This document shows, one piece after another, positions 44,823 to 53,423 of a DNA stretch of 64,000 nucleotides (positions are counted from its first letter, which is position 1; each line of letters opens with the position of its first letter). The DNA comes from Microbacterium sp. SYP-A9085 (lineage in GTDB: Bacteria > Actinomycetota > Actinomycetes > Actinomycetales > Microbacteriaceae), in NCBI RefSeq assembly GCF_009649635.1, contig NZ_WJII01000001.1, positions 868,001-932,000 of the forward strand, read 5' to 3'. Both the position numbers and the translations under genes were made by a program. The notes below the pieces were generated by a model, which did not search any database, had not been told where the DNA came from, and saw only the letters and a program-made list of their open reading frames with translations.

Positions 44823-46199
44823 TCAGGGCTGAGCTGACGCGGCTGCGCGGGCTGCAGCCGGCAGCGCCTCGAGCACGCGGGACACCGCCGCGTCGTCGTG
44901 CGCGGCGCTGACGAACCACGCCTCGTACGCGCTCGGCGGCAGCGAGACGCCGGCGTCGAGCATCGCGTGGAAGAACGGCCCGTACCGGAACGCGTCCTGC
45001 CGCTGCGCGCCGGCATAGTCGGTCGCGAGCGTCGACTGGAACTGGATGCTGAACAGGTTCCCTGCGCGGGAAACGGCGTGCTCGACGCCCGCGGCATCCA
45101 AAGCCTCGGACACCGCCGACGAGATCACGCCGGCCACCTCGTCGACCCGCGCGTACACTGCAGCGTCGGCGGCGCGCAGCGTCGCCAGACCTGCTGCCAC
45201 CGCGACCGGGTTCCCGGACAGAGTCCCGGCCTGGTAGACCGGGCCGATCGGCGCCAGGTGCTCCATGATCTCCCGCCGTGCGCCCAGGCCGGCCAGCGGC
45301 ATCCCGCCCCCGATCACCTTGCCGAACGTGACGATGTCGGCGGCGACCGGCTCGAGTCCGAGCCATCCCGCAGGTGATACGCGGAAGCCGGTGAGCACCT
45401 CGTCCACGATCAGGAGCGCGCCGGCCGCGTGGGCGGTGTCGGCCAGGAACGCGTTGAAGCCCGGCGACGGCGCGACGACACCCATATTCGCAGCGGCCGC
45501 CTCGACGATGATCGCGGCGATCCGCGGGCCGAACTCGGCGAACGCCGCCCGGACGGCTTCCCGGTCGTTGTACGGCAGCACCAGGGTTTGCCCGGCGATC
45601 TCGGCCGGCACCCCCGCCGAGGCCGGGAGTGCGAGCGTCGCCAGGCCGCTTCCGGCGTCGGCGAGGAGCCCGTCGGAGTGTCCGTGGTAGTGCCCGGAGA
45701 ACTTCACGACCAGCGGCCGCCCGGTCACGCCGCGCGCGAGCCGGATGGCCGTCATCGTCGCCTCGGTGCCGGTGGAGACCAGGCGCAGCTGCTCGACGAC
45801 CGGCGCTGCGCTCGGGGACCGCGCGGGATCCGGCACATCGTCGGGCGCCGTCGGCGCCGCGGCTCGCTCAGGGAGCGGCCTCGTCACCGGCGCGAGGCGC
45901 GCTATCACGGCCTCGGCAAGCTCCGTCTCGGCCGGCGTCGACGCACCGAACGACAGGCCGCGCGACACGGCCTCGTGCACGGCATCCAGCACCGCAGGAT
46001 GTGCATGGCCGAGCAGCAGCGGCCCCCACGAGCACACCAGGTCGACGTACTCGCGACCCTCGACGTCGGTGATGTACGGCCCGCGGCCGGACACCATGAA
46101 TCGCGGCGCACCGCCCACCGAACGGAACGCGCGCACCGGCGAGTTCACCCCGCCGGGGATCACCGCACGCGCCTGGTCGAAGGATGACTCGTTGCTCAT
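44823..46199 (-). CDS. hemL: Glutamate-1-semialdehyde 2,1-aminomutase
   Basis: This 458-residue PLP enzyme converts glutamate-1-semialdehyde to 5-aminolevulinate in the C5 haem pathway. The PLP Lys is in [13 protein letters not shown], preceded by [10 protein letters not shown]. The insert after [18 protein letters not shown] makes it slightly longer than usual. AAGGAA precedes ATG 46199. It is separated from hemB by 331 bases of repeats. Confidence 0.96.
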   Translation of the reverse strand: MSNESSFDQARAVIPGGVNSPVRAFRSVGGAPRFMVSGRGPYITDVEGREYVDLVCSWGPLLLGHAHPAVLDAVHEAVSRGLSFGASTPAETELAEAVIARLAPVTRPLPERAAAPTAPDDVPDPARSPSAAPVVEQLRLVSTGTEATMTAIRLARGVTGRPLVVKFSGHYHGHSDGLLADAGSGLATLALPASAGVPAEIAGQTLVLPYNDREAVRAAFAEFGPRIAAIIVEAAAANMGVVAPSPGFNAFLADTAHAAGALLIVDEVLTGFRVSPAGWLGLEPVAADIVTFGKVIGGGMPLAGLGARREIMEHLAPIGPVYQAGTLSGNPVAVAAGLATLRAADAAVYARVDEVAGVISSAVSEALDAAGVEHAVSRAGNLFSIQFQSTLATDYAGAQRQDAFRYGPFFHAMLDAGVSLPPSAYEAWFVSAAHDDAAVSRVLEALPAAARAAASAQP

Positions 46200-46228
46200 G
46201 CTGTTCCTTCGTGCGGCCCCCGCCGCGG

Positions 46229-46533
46229 TGTGTCGCAGAAATAGCGGCTTCGCTGCCCGCGATCCGACATCTTGTGTGACCTGCCCGATTGCGCGTCCCA
46301 GAAGGTGCGGGATGCGGCGCCCCGCACCCGCACGTTGTTGGACACACCCACCTGCGCGTCCCAGAAGGTGCGGGATGCGGCGTCCCGCACCCGCACCTTG
46401 TGGGACACAGCCATCTGCGTGTCACAGAAGGCGCGGGATGCTGCCCCCGACATGTTGTGTGCCACGCCCATCTGCGCGTCCCAGAACGTGTGGGATGCGG
46501 CATCCCGCACCCGCACGTTGTGCGACCGGATCA
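46229..46533. repeat. 63-bp tandem repeat array between hemB and hemL
   Basis: Four clear units begin at 46291, 46354, 46417 and 46474 (periods 63, 63, 57), preceded by a degenerate one at about 46230. Each carries GCGTCCCAGAAGGTGCGGGA and a hairpin of GTGCGGGA and TCCCGCAC arms. The whole gene-free gap (46200-46530) is filled. Because 63 is a multiple of three, several frames stay open through it, but none has a start signal or family. Confidence 0.88.
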
Positions 46534-47511
46534 TGCCGCCGAGTCCGGATCCGACGCCAGCTCCAGCGCCCAGTACGTCAGGACCGCGCCGGCGCCCGCG
46601 CGCAGGATCCCGGTCACGCTTTCCCGGATCGCGCGTCCCCGGTCGATCCAGCCGTTGGCGGCGGCGGCCTCGATCATCGCGTACTCGCCCGACACCTGGT
46701 ACGCCCACACCGGTACCTGCGCCACCGCGGCGACATCCGCCAGCACATCCAGATAGCTCATCGCCGGCTTGACCATCAGCACGTCGGCACCCTCCGCCTC
46801 GTCGAGCGCGGCTTCGCGCAGCCCCTCGATGCGGTTCGCCGGATCCTGCTGATACGTGCGCCGGTCGCCCGTGAGCTGCGAGTCGACGGCCTCACGGAAC
46901 GGCCCGTAGAACGCGGACGCGTACTTGGCCGCGTAAGCGAGGATCGCGGTGTCCGTGCGGCCCGCGGCATCCAGCGCCTCGCGCACCGCGGCGACCTGGC
47001 CGTCCATCATCCCGGACAGGCCCAGCAGCTGCGACCCCGCCTCGGCCTGCGCGAGCGCCATGCCGCGGTACCGCTCGAGCGTCGCGTCGTTGTCGACGGT
47101 GCCGTGCGCGTCCAGCACGCCGCAATGCCCGTGGTCGGTGAACTCGTCCAGACACAGATCCGTCTGCACCACGAGCGCGTCGCCGGCTTCGGCCGCGACG
47201 ACGCGGGTCGCCCGGTTCAGGATGCCGGCGGGGTCCGTCGCGCCGGAGCCGATCGCGTCGCGACCCGCCGGGATGCCGAACAGCATCACCCCGCCGATGC
47301 CGGCGGCCGCGGCATCCTGCACCGCCTGCTTCACCGAGTCGAGGGTGTGCTGCACGACGCCCGGCATCGAGCCGATCGGCGCCGGCTCGGCGATGTCCTC
47401 GCGCACGAACAGCGGCAGGATCAGCTGCGCCGGGTGGATACGGGTCTCCGCGACGAGGCGTCGCATCGCCGGCGTCGCGCGCAGGCGGCGCGGCCGGATC
47501 ACGGGGTTCAT
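46531..47511 (-). CDS. hemB: Delta-aminolevulinic acid dehydratase (porphobilinogen synthase)
   Basis: This 326-residue enzyme joins two 5-aminolevulinates to porphobilinogen. Active-site Lys residues are in [14 protein letters not shown] and [10 protein letters not shown]. The metal site has [14 protein letters not shown] with few Cys, indicating the non-zinc, magnesium-type variety. ATG 47511 overlaps the hemC stop by 4 bases, so the two are coupled. Confidence 0.96.
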   Translation of the reverse strand: MNPVIRPRRLRATPAMRRLVAETRIHPAQLILPLFVREDIAEPAPIGSMPGVVQHTLDSVKQAVQDAAAAGIGGVMLFGIPAGRDAIGSGATDPAGILNRATRVVAAEAGDALVVQTDLCLDEFTDHGHCGVLDAHGTVDNDATLERYRGMALAQAEAGSQLLGLSGMMDGQVAAVREALDAAGRTDTAILAYAAKYASAFYGPFREAVDSQLTGDRRTYQQDPANRIEGLREAALDEAEGADVLMVKPAMSYLDVLADVAAVAQVPVWAYQVSGEYAMIEAAAANGWIDRGRAIRESVTGILRAGAGAVLTYWALELASDPDSAA

Positions 47512-48467
47512 GCGTCCCCCCGGGCGCCGACCGGCGCGAGATCGGCGGCGCCGTCGCCCAGCAGCTGTGCGGTCACGATGCGCGCGGCCTCGGCCGCCGC
47601 CTCGGGGAGGGCCTCGTCCTCGAGGTGCGGGATGGTGTGGGATGCCGAGATCCGGCGGGTCCCGTCCAGGCTGTACACGGCGGCGGTCAGGTGCAGGGCG
47701 CCGTCCTGAACCGTCGCCGTCGCGCCCACGGGAGCGGAGCATCCAGCCTGCAGCCCGGCCAGCACACCGCGCTCGGCGGCCGCCGTCGCGGCGCTGCGCG
47801 GGTCGGCGATGCGCGCCAGCGCCGCGGCCAGCGGCGTGCCGGCGGCGTTATCCCGCACCTCGACGGCGAGGGCGCCCTGCGCAGGCGCCGACGGCCAGGT
47901 CTCCAGCGGCATCGGCTCGGTGGGCACGTCGGTGCGTCCCAGCCGGTTCAGTCCCGCGGCGGACAGGATGACGGCATCCAGCCGCTCGTCCCCGTCGGCG
48001 TGCAGCCGCGCCAGCCGCGAGTCCACGTTGCCGCGGATGTCGACGAGGTCCAGATCCGGCCGTGCCGCGCGCACCTGCGCGATGCGGCGCGGGGAGCCGG
48101 TGCCGATGCGCGCGCCGGCCGGCAGGTCCGCCAGGGGAGTGCCGTCGCGGGTGACCACGACATCGCGGGGATCCTCGCGCGGCGGGACCGCGCCGACGAT
48201 GAGCCCGGGGGATGCCGCGGTGGGCAGGTCCTTGAACGAGTGCACGACGACGTCGCAGCGGCCTTCGCGCAGCGCGTCGCGCAGCGCGGTGGCGAACACG
48301 CCGGTGCCGCCGAGGCTCGACAGCGACGCGCGGGATGTGTCGCCGTGCGTCGTGACGCGGACGATCTCGACATCCGTGCCCCCGAGAGCCGCGGCCAGGG
48401 CGTCCGCCACCAGCTGGGTCTGCGCGACGGCCAGGGCGCTGCCGCGCGTTCCGATCCGCAGTGTCAT
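47508..48467 (-). CDS. hemC: Porphobilinogen deaminase (hydroxymethylbilane synthase)
   Basis: This 319-residue enzyme polymerises four porphobilinogens. The cofactor-binding Cys is in [11 protein letters not shown]; the N-terminal [13 protein letters not shown] and VHSFKDLPT are conserved. It is coupled by 4-base overlaps to hemH upstream and hemB downstream. In many relatives hemD would lie next to it; here it does not. Confidence 0.96.
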   Translation of the reverse strand: MTLRIGTRGSALAVAQTQLVADALAAALGGTDVEIVRVTTHGDTSRASLSSLGGTGVFATALRDALREGRCDVVVHSFKDLPTAASPGLIVGAVPPREDPRDVVVTRDGTPLADLPAGARIGTGSPRRIAQVRAARPDLDLVDIRGNVDSRLARLHADGDERLDAVILSAAGLNRLGRTDVPTEPMPLETWPSAPAQGALAVEVRDNAAGTPLAAALARIADPRSAATAAAERGVLAGLQAGCSAPVGATATVQDGALHLTAAVYSLDGTRRISASHTIPHLEDEALPEAAAEAARIVTAQLLGDGAADLAPVGARGDA

Positions 48468-49510
48468 CGCACCACCGCGGGGGCCGCACCGACGGTCGCG
48501 TGGTCGGGCCACGGGCCGAGCGCGGTCAGGTGCGGGCGCTCGGCGTCGGGCGTGTCCTGTACGCGCTCGGCGATCAGGTCGACGAGGCCCGCGACGAACG
48601 CCGGGTGCACGCCGGGCGTGGCCACGCGGGCGAAGCCGATGCCGGCGTCCGCGGCGGTCTGGGCCGCCTCGGTGTCGAGGTCCCACAGCACTTCCATGTG
48701 GTCGCTGACGAATCCGATCGGCACCACGACGACGCGCTGCACGCCGGCCGCGGCCAGCCGCCGGATCTCGTCGTTCACGTCCGGCTCGAGCCACGGCGTG
48801 CGGGGGTCGCCGCTGCGCGACTGGTACGCGAGCGAGTGCGGCACGCCGGGCGCCGCCTGCGCGGCGATGACCTCGGCCACGGCGATGTGCTGCGCGACGT
48901 ACGCGCCGCCCGGACCGTGCTCGGGGCCGGATGCCGCGGCCGCCGCCGTGGGGATCGAATGCGTCACGAAGAGGACGTGGGTCGCGGCATCCCGGGCCTC
49001 GGGCTCGGCGAGCGTGGCTCGCAGACCCTCGACGAACGGCGTGACGAAGCCGGGGTGGTCGAAGAACTCGCGGAGCCGGTCGATGGTGACCGTGCCCGCA
49101 AGGCCGGTGTCGGCGAGCGCCTGCTCGAAGTTCTCCCGGTACTGCCCGACGCCGGAGTATGACGTGTAGGCGCTCGTCACGACCGCGAGCAGCCGGTCGT
49201 GACCGGCCGCGTGCGCGGTGCGCAGCGTGTCGGCGAAGTACGGGTTCCAGTTGCGGTTGCCCCAGTGCACGGGCAGGTCGAAGCCGCGCGCGGCCAGCTC
49301 CGCCTCGAGGGCCGCCTTCAGGGCGCGGTTCTGCGCGTTGATCGGGCTCGCCCCGCCGAAGTGACGGTAGTGGACGGCCACCTCCTCGAGCCGGTCGTCG
49401 GGCACACCCCGGCCGCGGGTGACGTTGCGCAGGAACGGGATGACGTCGTCCTGGCCCTCCGGTCCGCCGAAGCTCGCCAGGAGGACGGCGTCGAAGGCGC
49501 CCGCGCTCAT
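48464..49510 (-). CDS. hemH: Ferrochelatase, coproporphyrin III type
   Basis: This 348-residue enzyme (also cpfC) inserts iron into the porphyrin. The start FDAVLLASFGGPEGQDDVIPF and the metal-site His in LFVTHSIPTAA are typical. With HemQ in the operon, the substrate should be coproporphyrin III rather than protoporphyrin IX. ATG 49510 overlaps the hemQ stop by 4 bases. Confidence 0.95.
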   Translation of the reverse strand: MSAGAFDAVLLASFGGPEGQDDVIPFLRNVTRGRGVPDDRLEEVAVHYRHFGGASPINAQNRALKAALEAELAARGFDLPVHWGNRNWNPYFADTLRTAHAAGHDRLLAVVTSAYTSYSGVGQYRENFEQALADTGLAGTVTIDRLREFFDHPGFVTPFVEGLRATLAEPEARDAATHVLFVTHSIPTAAAAASGPEHGPGGAYVAQHIAVAEVIAAQAAPGVPHSLAYQSRSGDPRTPWLEPDVNDEIRRLAAAGVQRVVVVPIGFVSDHMEVLWDLDTEAAQTAADAGIGFARVATPGVHPAFVAGLVDLIAERVQDTPDAERPHLTALGPWPDHATVGAAPAVVR

Positions 49511-50244
49511 GACAGGACCTCGGCGACATCCGCCGGTGGAATGCGCCGGCCCGTGAAGAACGGGATCTCCTCGATCACGTGCAGCCGCGCGTCGACGTAG
49601 CGAAGCGCCCGCATCATGTCGACGAGTTCGGTGAGCTCGTCGCTCTCCACGGGGACGACCCACTCGTAGTCTCCGAGCGAGAACGCCGCGACGGTGTTGC
49701 TGAGCACCCCGCGGTACGCGGCGCCGGCGCGGCCATGCTCGGCGAGCATGCGGCTGCGCTGGTCGCCCGGCAGCAGGTACCAGTCCTTGCTGCGCACGAA
49801 CGGGTAGACGGCGAGCCAGTCCTTGGCCTGCACGCCGCGGACGAACGCGGGGATGTGCTGGCGGTTGAACTCGGCCTCGCGATGCACGGCGACGAAGTTC
49901 GTGTGCGGCGTGAGCGCGGCGACCGCGGGCACGCGGCGCAGCACGCGCAGCGCGGCCTGCAGGGCTTCGGGGGTGTCGCCGTGTAGCCAGAACATCAGAT
50001 CCGTGTCGGCCTTGAAGCCGGACACGTCGTAGATCCCGCGTGCGGTGACGCCGGTGGCGGCCAGCTGTGCGAGCGCCGCGTCGAGGTCGGCGGCAGCGGA
50101 GGCGAGCGCGTCGGCCGGGACCGGGTCGGCGGGCCGGCTGAACACGGCCCAGAGCGTGTAGACGGCGGGGGCGGCGTCGGCGGAGGTTTCGGTGGAGGAG
50201 GGGGATTCGGTGGAGGGGGTCACGCTATCTGGCACGGCCTCCAT
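49507..50244 (-). CDS. hemQ: Coproheme decarboxylase HemQ/ChdC
   Basis: This 245-residue protein of the chlorite-dismutase fold turns coproheme to haem b, the last step of the coproporphyrin-dependent pathway. The proximal haem His lies in RMLAEHGRAG; YDVSGFKADTDLMFWLHG and DYEWVVPVES are family blocks. The first about 28 residues (Ser/Thr/Glu-rich) are variable. ATG 50244 has only a weak ribosome site; GTG codons a few residues later are alternatives. Confidence 0.92.
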   Translation of the reverse strand: MEAVPDSVTPSTESPSSTETSADAAPAVYTLWAVFSRPADPVPADALASAAADLDAALAQLAATGVTARGIYDVSGFKADTDLMFWLHGDTPEALQAALRVLRRVPAVAALTPHTNFVAVHREAEFNRQHIPAFVRGVQAKDWLAVYPFVRSKDWYLLPGDQRSRMLAEHGRAGAAYRGVLSNTVAAFSLGDYEWVVPVESDELTELVDMMRALRYVDARLHVIEEIPFFTGRRIPPADVAEVLS

Positions 50245-50313
50245 CTTCGTCGCGTTGTGTGTGAGTTCCCAGTAAACCTTCAGCTTTGCTGGGGGTCTGG
50301 CGTTCGTCTCTCG

Positions 50314-50466
50314 TTCGGTCGTCACGAAGTGCGGCCTGAGGGCCGGGATGTCGCGATTTGTGACGGCCGAAGTTCATGGGCGGGATCTGGCGGGATGTCC
50401 CCCTCGTTCAGTCGTCACGAAATGCGACGTGGACGGCGACGAAGTCGCAGTTCGTGACGACTGAAC
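50314..50466. repeat. Two related hairpin palindromes between hemG and hemQ
   Basis: The second pair of arms, GTTCAGTCGTCACGAA (50406-50421) and its exact complement (50451-50466), is followed by a further 6 paired bases. The first pair (50314-50333 and 50352-50371) has the same core TCGTCACGAA but is imperfect. They occupy most of the 235-base gap inside the hem operon and could stall or end transcription there. Confidence 0.85.
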
Positions 50467-50479
50467 GCGCGCGGACGGG

Positions 50480-52222
50480 TCAGACGAGACGGGATGCCGC
50501 GGCCTGGGCGTCCGGCACGACGGAGGCGAGGCCTGTGCCGGCGATCCAGGCACCGGTCGCCTCCAGGTCCGGTGTCGCGGCGACGGCGGTGCGCACGGCG
50601 TCGACGCGCGCAGCCTGCCCGCGGGCGGCGAGCGAGACGGCGTTCGTCCACACGGCGCGAGCGAACCCGGTGACCTGCGCGGAGTCCAGCGGAACACCGA
50701 GGAGGGTCGCGGCATCCCGCAGCGCGAGAGCGCGTAGCGCGTCGTCGTTGAGGCCCTGCGCGGGGTTGACGTGACCGGTCTGCCCGTACGACAGCCGGAC
50801 GACGTGCCGGGCGGGGCCGGCTGCTTCGGCGAGCCACGCCCATTTGGCGGTCGCGTGCGTGAGCGCCTTCGCCGCGACGCGGGCGTGGGCGTCCTCGGCG
50901 ACGAGCAGGCCCGTGCCGCGGGGTGCGGCATCCAGGTCCGGCGCATCAAGCACGAGTGTCGCGAGGTCGACACGGGTCGGCGCGGGCCACGCGTCCGGCG
51001 CCGGCAGCAAGCCGGCATCCGATGCGACTGCCCCGCTCAGCAGACGCACGGCGTCGGGCTGTGCGGTGGCGATGATCACGGCATCCGCGTGCAGCACGCC
51101 ATCATGCGGTCCGGCTGGTGCATCGGCCAGATCGGCGTTCCTGCCACGCGGCCTCGCGGCGCCGATCTCGTTCCCGGCGCTGACGAGCACGTCCCAGCCA
51201 CCGCCCGCTGCGCGCGTCAGCGCCGGGACCTGCGACCGGGTCACGAGCCGGCCGCCGCGCGCGATGATGTCCGCCACGAGCGCCTCGACGAGCGCCGCCA
51301 TGCCGCCGCGCAGCCCACCCGCTGCCGATCCCGGCCGCGCGACCGCGCGCAGCTCGGCGACGGCACGCGCCAGCGAACCCGTCCGCTCCAATGCGGAGCG
51401 CAGCCCCGGCGCTATGGCGTCGACGGCGAGATCGTCCGCGGCCGTCGAGTACACGCCGGTCGCGACCGGCGACACCAGGCGGTCGAGCACCGCCTGCCCC
51501 ATGCGCTCTCGCACAAGCGCGCCGAGCGTCGCGGGCGCGAAGCCCGCGGATAGCGGCTCGGTGAGGTCACGCCGGGCGCGCCGCGCGGCGTCCTCGCCGA
51601 TCGCCGCGACCACGTCGGGTGCCGTGGGGTCGACGGGGATGCCGAGCAGCCCGCCGCGCGGCATCGGCACCGTGCGGTCGGCCAGGTGCAGCCATGCGCC
51701 CGCGGCATTCGGCCATTCGACGCTGTCTGCCAGACCCAGTTCATCGATCAGGCCCGCGACTGCACCGCCACGAGTCGCGAAGCTTTCCGCGCCGGCATCC
51801 AGCACCAGTCCCGCGACATTGTGCCGCGCGACGCTCCCCCCGAACGTCGCGCCCGCCTCGAGTACCGTGACCGTCCTACCGCGCAGGAGGCACGTGCGCG
51901 CCGCGACGAGGCCGGCGATGCCGCCGCCGATCACGACGACCGGGGTCGCCGAGCGGAGGGCATCCCGTCCAGGGGAGGGTATTTCGCCGCCGGATGCCCT
52001 CGTCTCGCGTGAAGGCCCTCCGCTGAGCGCGGGGTCGCCGCCGCCGCGCGAGGATGACCCGCCAGGCGAGGGCTCTCCACTGCGGCCCACGACGGGGGTC
52101 GCCGAGCGGAGGACATCCCGCCCAGGGGAGGGCATTTCGCCGCCGGATGCCCTCGTCGCGCGCGAAGGCCCTCCGCTGAGCGCGGGGTCGCCGCCGCCGC
52201 GCGAGGAGGACTCTGCGGTCAT
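50480..52222 (-). CDS. hemG: Coproporphyrinogen III oxidase (HemG/HemY/CgoX type) with duplicated N-terminal extension
   Basis: This 580-residue FAD enzyme oxidises coproporphyrinogen III to coproporphyrin III. The dinucleotide motif VVIGGGIAGLVAA begins only near residue 96; relatives start there and are about 460-480 long. Residues 5-96 are a Gly/Ser/Pro/Arg-rich extension made of a 51-residue unit repeated in frame. ATG 52222 overlaps the hemE stop by 4 bases, which supports this start. The extension is probably disordered; whether it is tolerated or useful is unknown. Confidence 0.9.
   Translation of the reverse strand: MTAESSSRGGGDPALSGGPSRATRASGGEMPSPGRDVLRSATPVVGRSGEPSPGGSSSRGGGDPALSGGPSRETRASGGEIPSPGRDALRSATPVVVIGGGIAGLVAARTCLLRGRTVTVLEAGATFGGSVARHNVAGLVLDAGAESFATRGGAVAGLIDELGLADSVEWPNAAGAWLHLADRTVPMPRGGLLGIPVDPTAPDVVAAIGEDAARRARRDLTEPLSAGFAPATLGALVRERMGQAVLDRLVSPVATGVYSTAADDLAVDAIAPGLRSALERTGSLARAVAELRAVARPGSAAGGLRGGMAALVEALVADIIARGGRLVTRSQVPALTRAAGGGWDVLVSAGNEIGAARPRGRNADLADAPAGPHDGVLHADAVIIATAQPDAVRLLSGAVASDAGLLPAPDAWPAPTRVDLATLVLDAPDLDAAPRGTGLLVAEDAHARVAAKALTHATAKWAWLAEAAGPARHVVRLSYGQTGHVNPAQGLNDDALRALALRDAATLLGVPLDSAQVTGFARAVWTNAVSLAARGQAARVDAVRTAVAATPDLEATGAWIAGTGLASVVPDAQAAASRLV
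51935..52210 (-). repeat. 153-bp in-frame tandem duplication in the hemG 5' end
   Basis: The first copy codes residues 5-55 and the second residues 56-96, both beginning SSSRGGGDPALSGGPSR and including RSATPVV. The second copy merges with the FAD-binding start. At DNA level, long stretches such as the CGCTGAGCGCGGGGTCGCCG part are identical. The high identity points to a recent event. Confidence 0.88.
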
Positions 52223-53340
52223 TCCGCTCCGGCCTCGTGCACGAGTCCCACCAGGCGCGTCAGCACGTCGGGGTCGGTGTCCGGCGGCACGCCGTGCCCG
52301 AGGTTCACGACATGCGCGGGCGCCGACCGCCCGCGGCGCAGCACGTCGCGCGCGTGCTCCGCGAGCACCGGCCACGGCGCGCCCAGCAGCGCGGGATCGA
52401 TGTTGCCCTGCAGCGGCACCGCGTCGTGCAGGCGGCGGGATGCCTCGTCCAGCGGGATCCGGTAGTCGACGCCGATGACGTCGGCACCGGCATCCCGCAT
52501 CTCCGGCAGGAACGCGCCCGTCCCGAGTCCGAAGTGCACGAGCGGCACCCGCGACCCGTCGGGCGCGGTGAGCCCGCGCGCCCACGACAGCGCCCGCGCG
52601 GACGCGGGAGCGACGTGCCGGATGTAGTCGGCGCGGGACAGCGAGCCCGCCCAGGAGTCGAACAGCTGCCCTGCGCTGGCACCGGCGAGCAGCTGCGCGC
52701 GCAGGAACGCGCCGGTGACGTCCGCGCACCACGCCATCAGCCGCGCCCAGGCTTCCGGATCGGCATGCATGAGGCGTCGCGCGGCGAGATGATCGCGCGA
52801 CGGCCGCCCCTCGACGAGGTACGCGGCCAGCGTGAACGGCGCGCCCGCGAAACCGATCAGCGGCGTCGCCCCGAGCTCGGCGACCGTCCGGCGCACACCC
52901 TCGCGGATCGGATCGAACCCGCTGTCCTCGGCGTGGGGCACACCCGCGGCCACGAGCGCGTCGACATCCGCGGCCGTGCGCACCGCCCGGTCGAACACCG
53001 GGCCGGTGCCCGCCTGGATCTCGACGCCGATCCCCGACAGCCGCAGCGGGATCACTATGTCGCTGAAGAAGATCGCCGCGTCCACGCCGTGGCGCCGGAC
53101 CGGCTGCAGCGTGATCTCGCTCGCGAGCGCCGGGTCCAGGCACACCTCGAGCATGCCGAGCCCTGTGCGCAACTCCCGATACTCCGGCAGCGACCGCCCC
53201 GCCTGCCGCATGAACCACACCGGCGTGATGGCCGGGGGGACGCCGCGGTACGCCTGCACGAGGGGGGCGGATGCCGTCGTCCCGGTCGCGAGCGGGTGGT
53301 CGGCGGGAAGGGAGCGGGGATCGGCGGGTGCTTCGGTCAC
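52219..53340 (-). CDS. hemE: Uroporphyrinogen decarboxylase
   Basis: This 373-residue enzyme decarboxylates uroporphyrinogen III to coproporphyrinogen III. The signature PVWFMRQAGRSLPEYRE and the catalytic IFFSDIVIP are present, with GFAGAPFTLAAYLVEG. The GTG at 53340 is preceded by GAGAAT six bases away, a possible leaderless -10. It is the first gene of the minus-strand hem operon and divergent from hemA. Confidence 0.96.
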   Translation of the reverse strand: MTEAPADPRSLPADHPLATGTTASAPLVQAYRGVPPAITPVWFMRQAGRSLPEYRELRTGLGMLEVCLDPALASEITLQPVRRHGVDAAIFFSDIVIPLRLSGIGVEIQAGTGPVFDRAVRTAADVDALVAAGVPHAEDSGFDPIREGVRRTVAELGATPLIGFAGAPFTLAAYLVEGRPSRDHLAARRLMHADPEAWARLMAWCADVTGAFLRAQLLAGASAGQLFDSWAGSLSRADYIRHVAPASARALSWARGLTAPDGSRVPLVHFGLGTGAFLPEMRDAGADVIGVDYRIPLDEASRRLHDAVPLQGNIDPALLGAPWPVLAEHARDVLRRGRSAPAHVVNLGHGVPPDTDPDVLTRLVGLVHEAGAE

Positions 53341-53423
53341 CCGGCGATTCTCGCAGACCGGCGTGAGAGCTCTCTCCGGGCACTGATCATCGCACTCAGG
53401 GGGGGCGCGTATCCTTACCGTCC

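Noticed and set aside
44521..45366. A 281-codon minus-strand frame over the hemL 3' end and the repeats
   Set aside because: It is out of frame with hemL, reads Arg/Gly-rich sequence through the repeats and has no start signal.
46229..46756. A repeat protein encoded by the 63-bp array
   Set aside because: Frames are open only because the unit length is a multiple of three; no ribosome site, and the predicted peptides run into antisense of hemB.
50480..53383. A 967-codon frame that looks like a hemE-hemG fusion
   Set aside because: HemE is in a different frame. The hemG frame merely stays open upstream; the ATGA overlap at 52219-52222 shows two separate genes.
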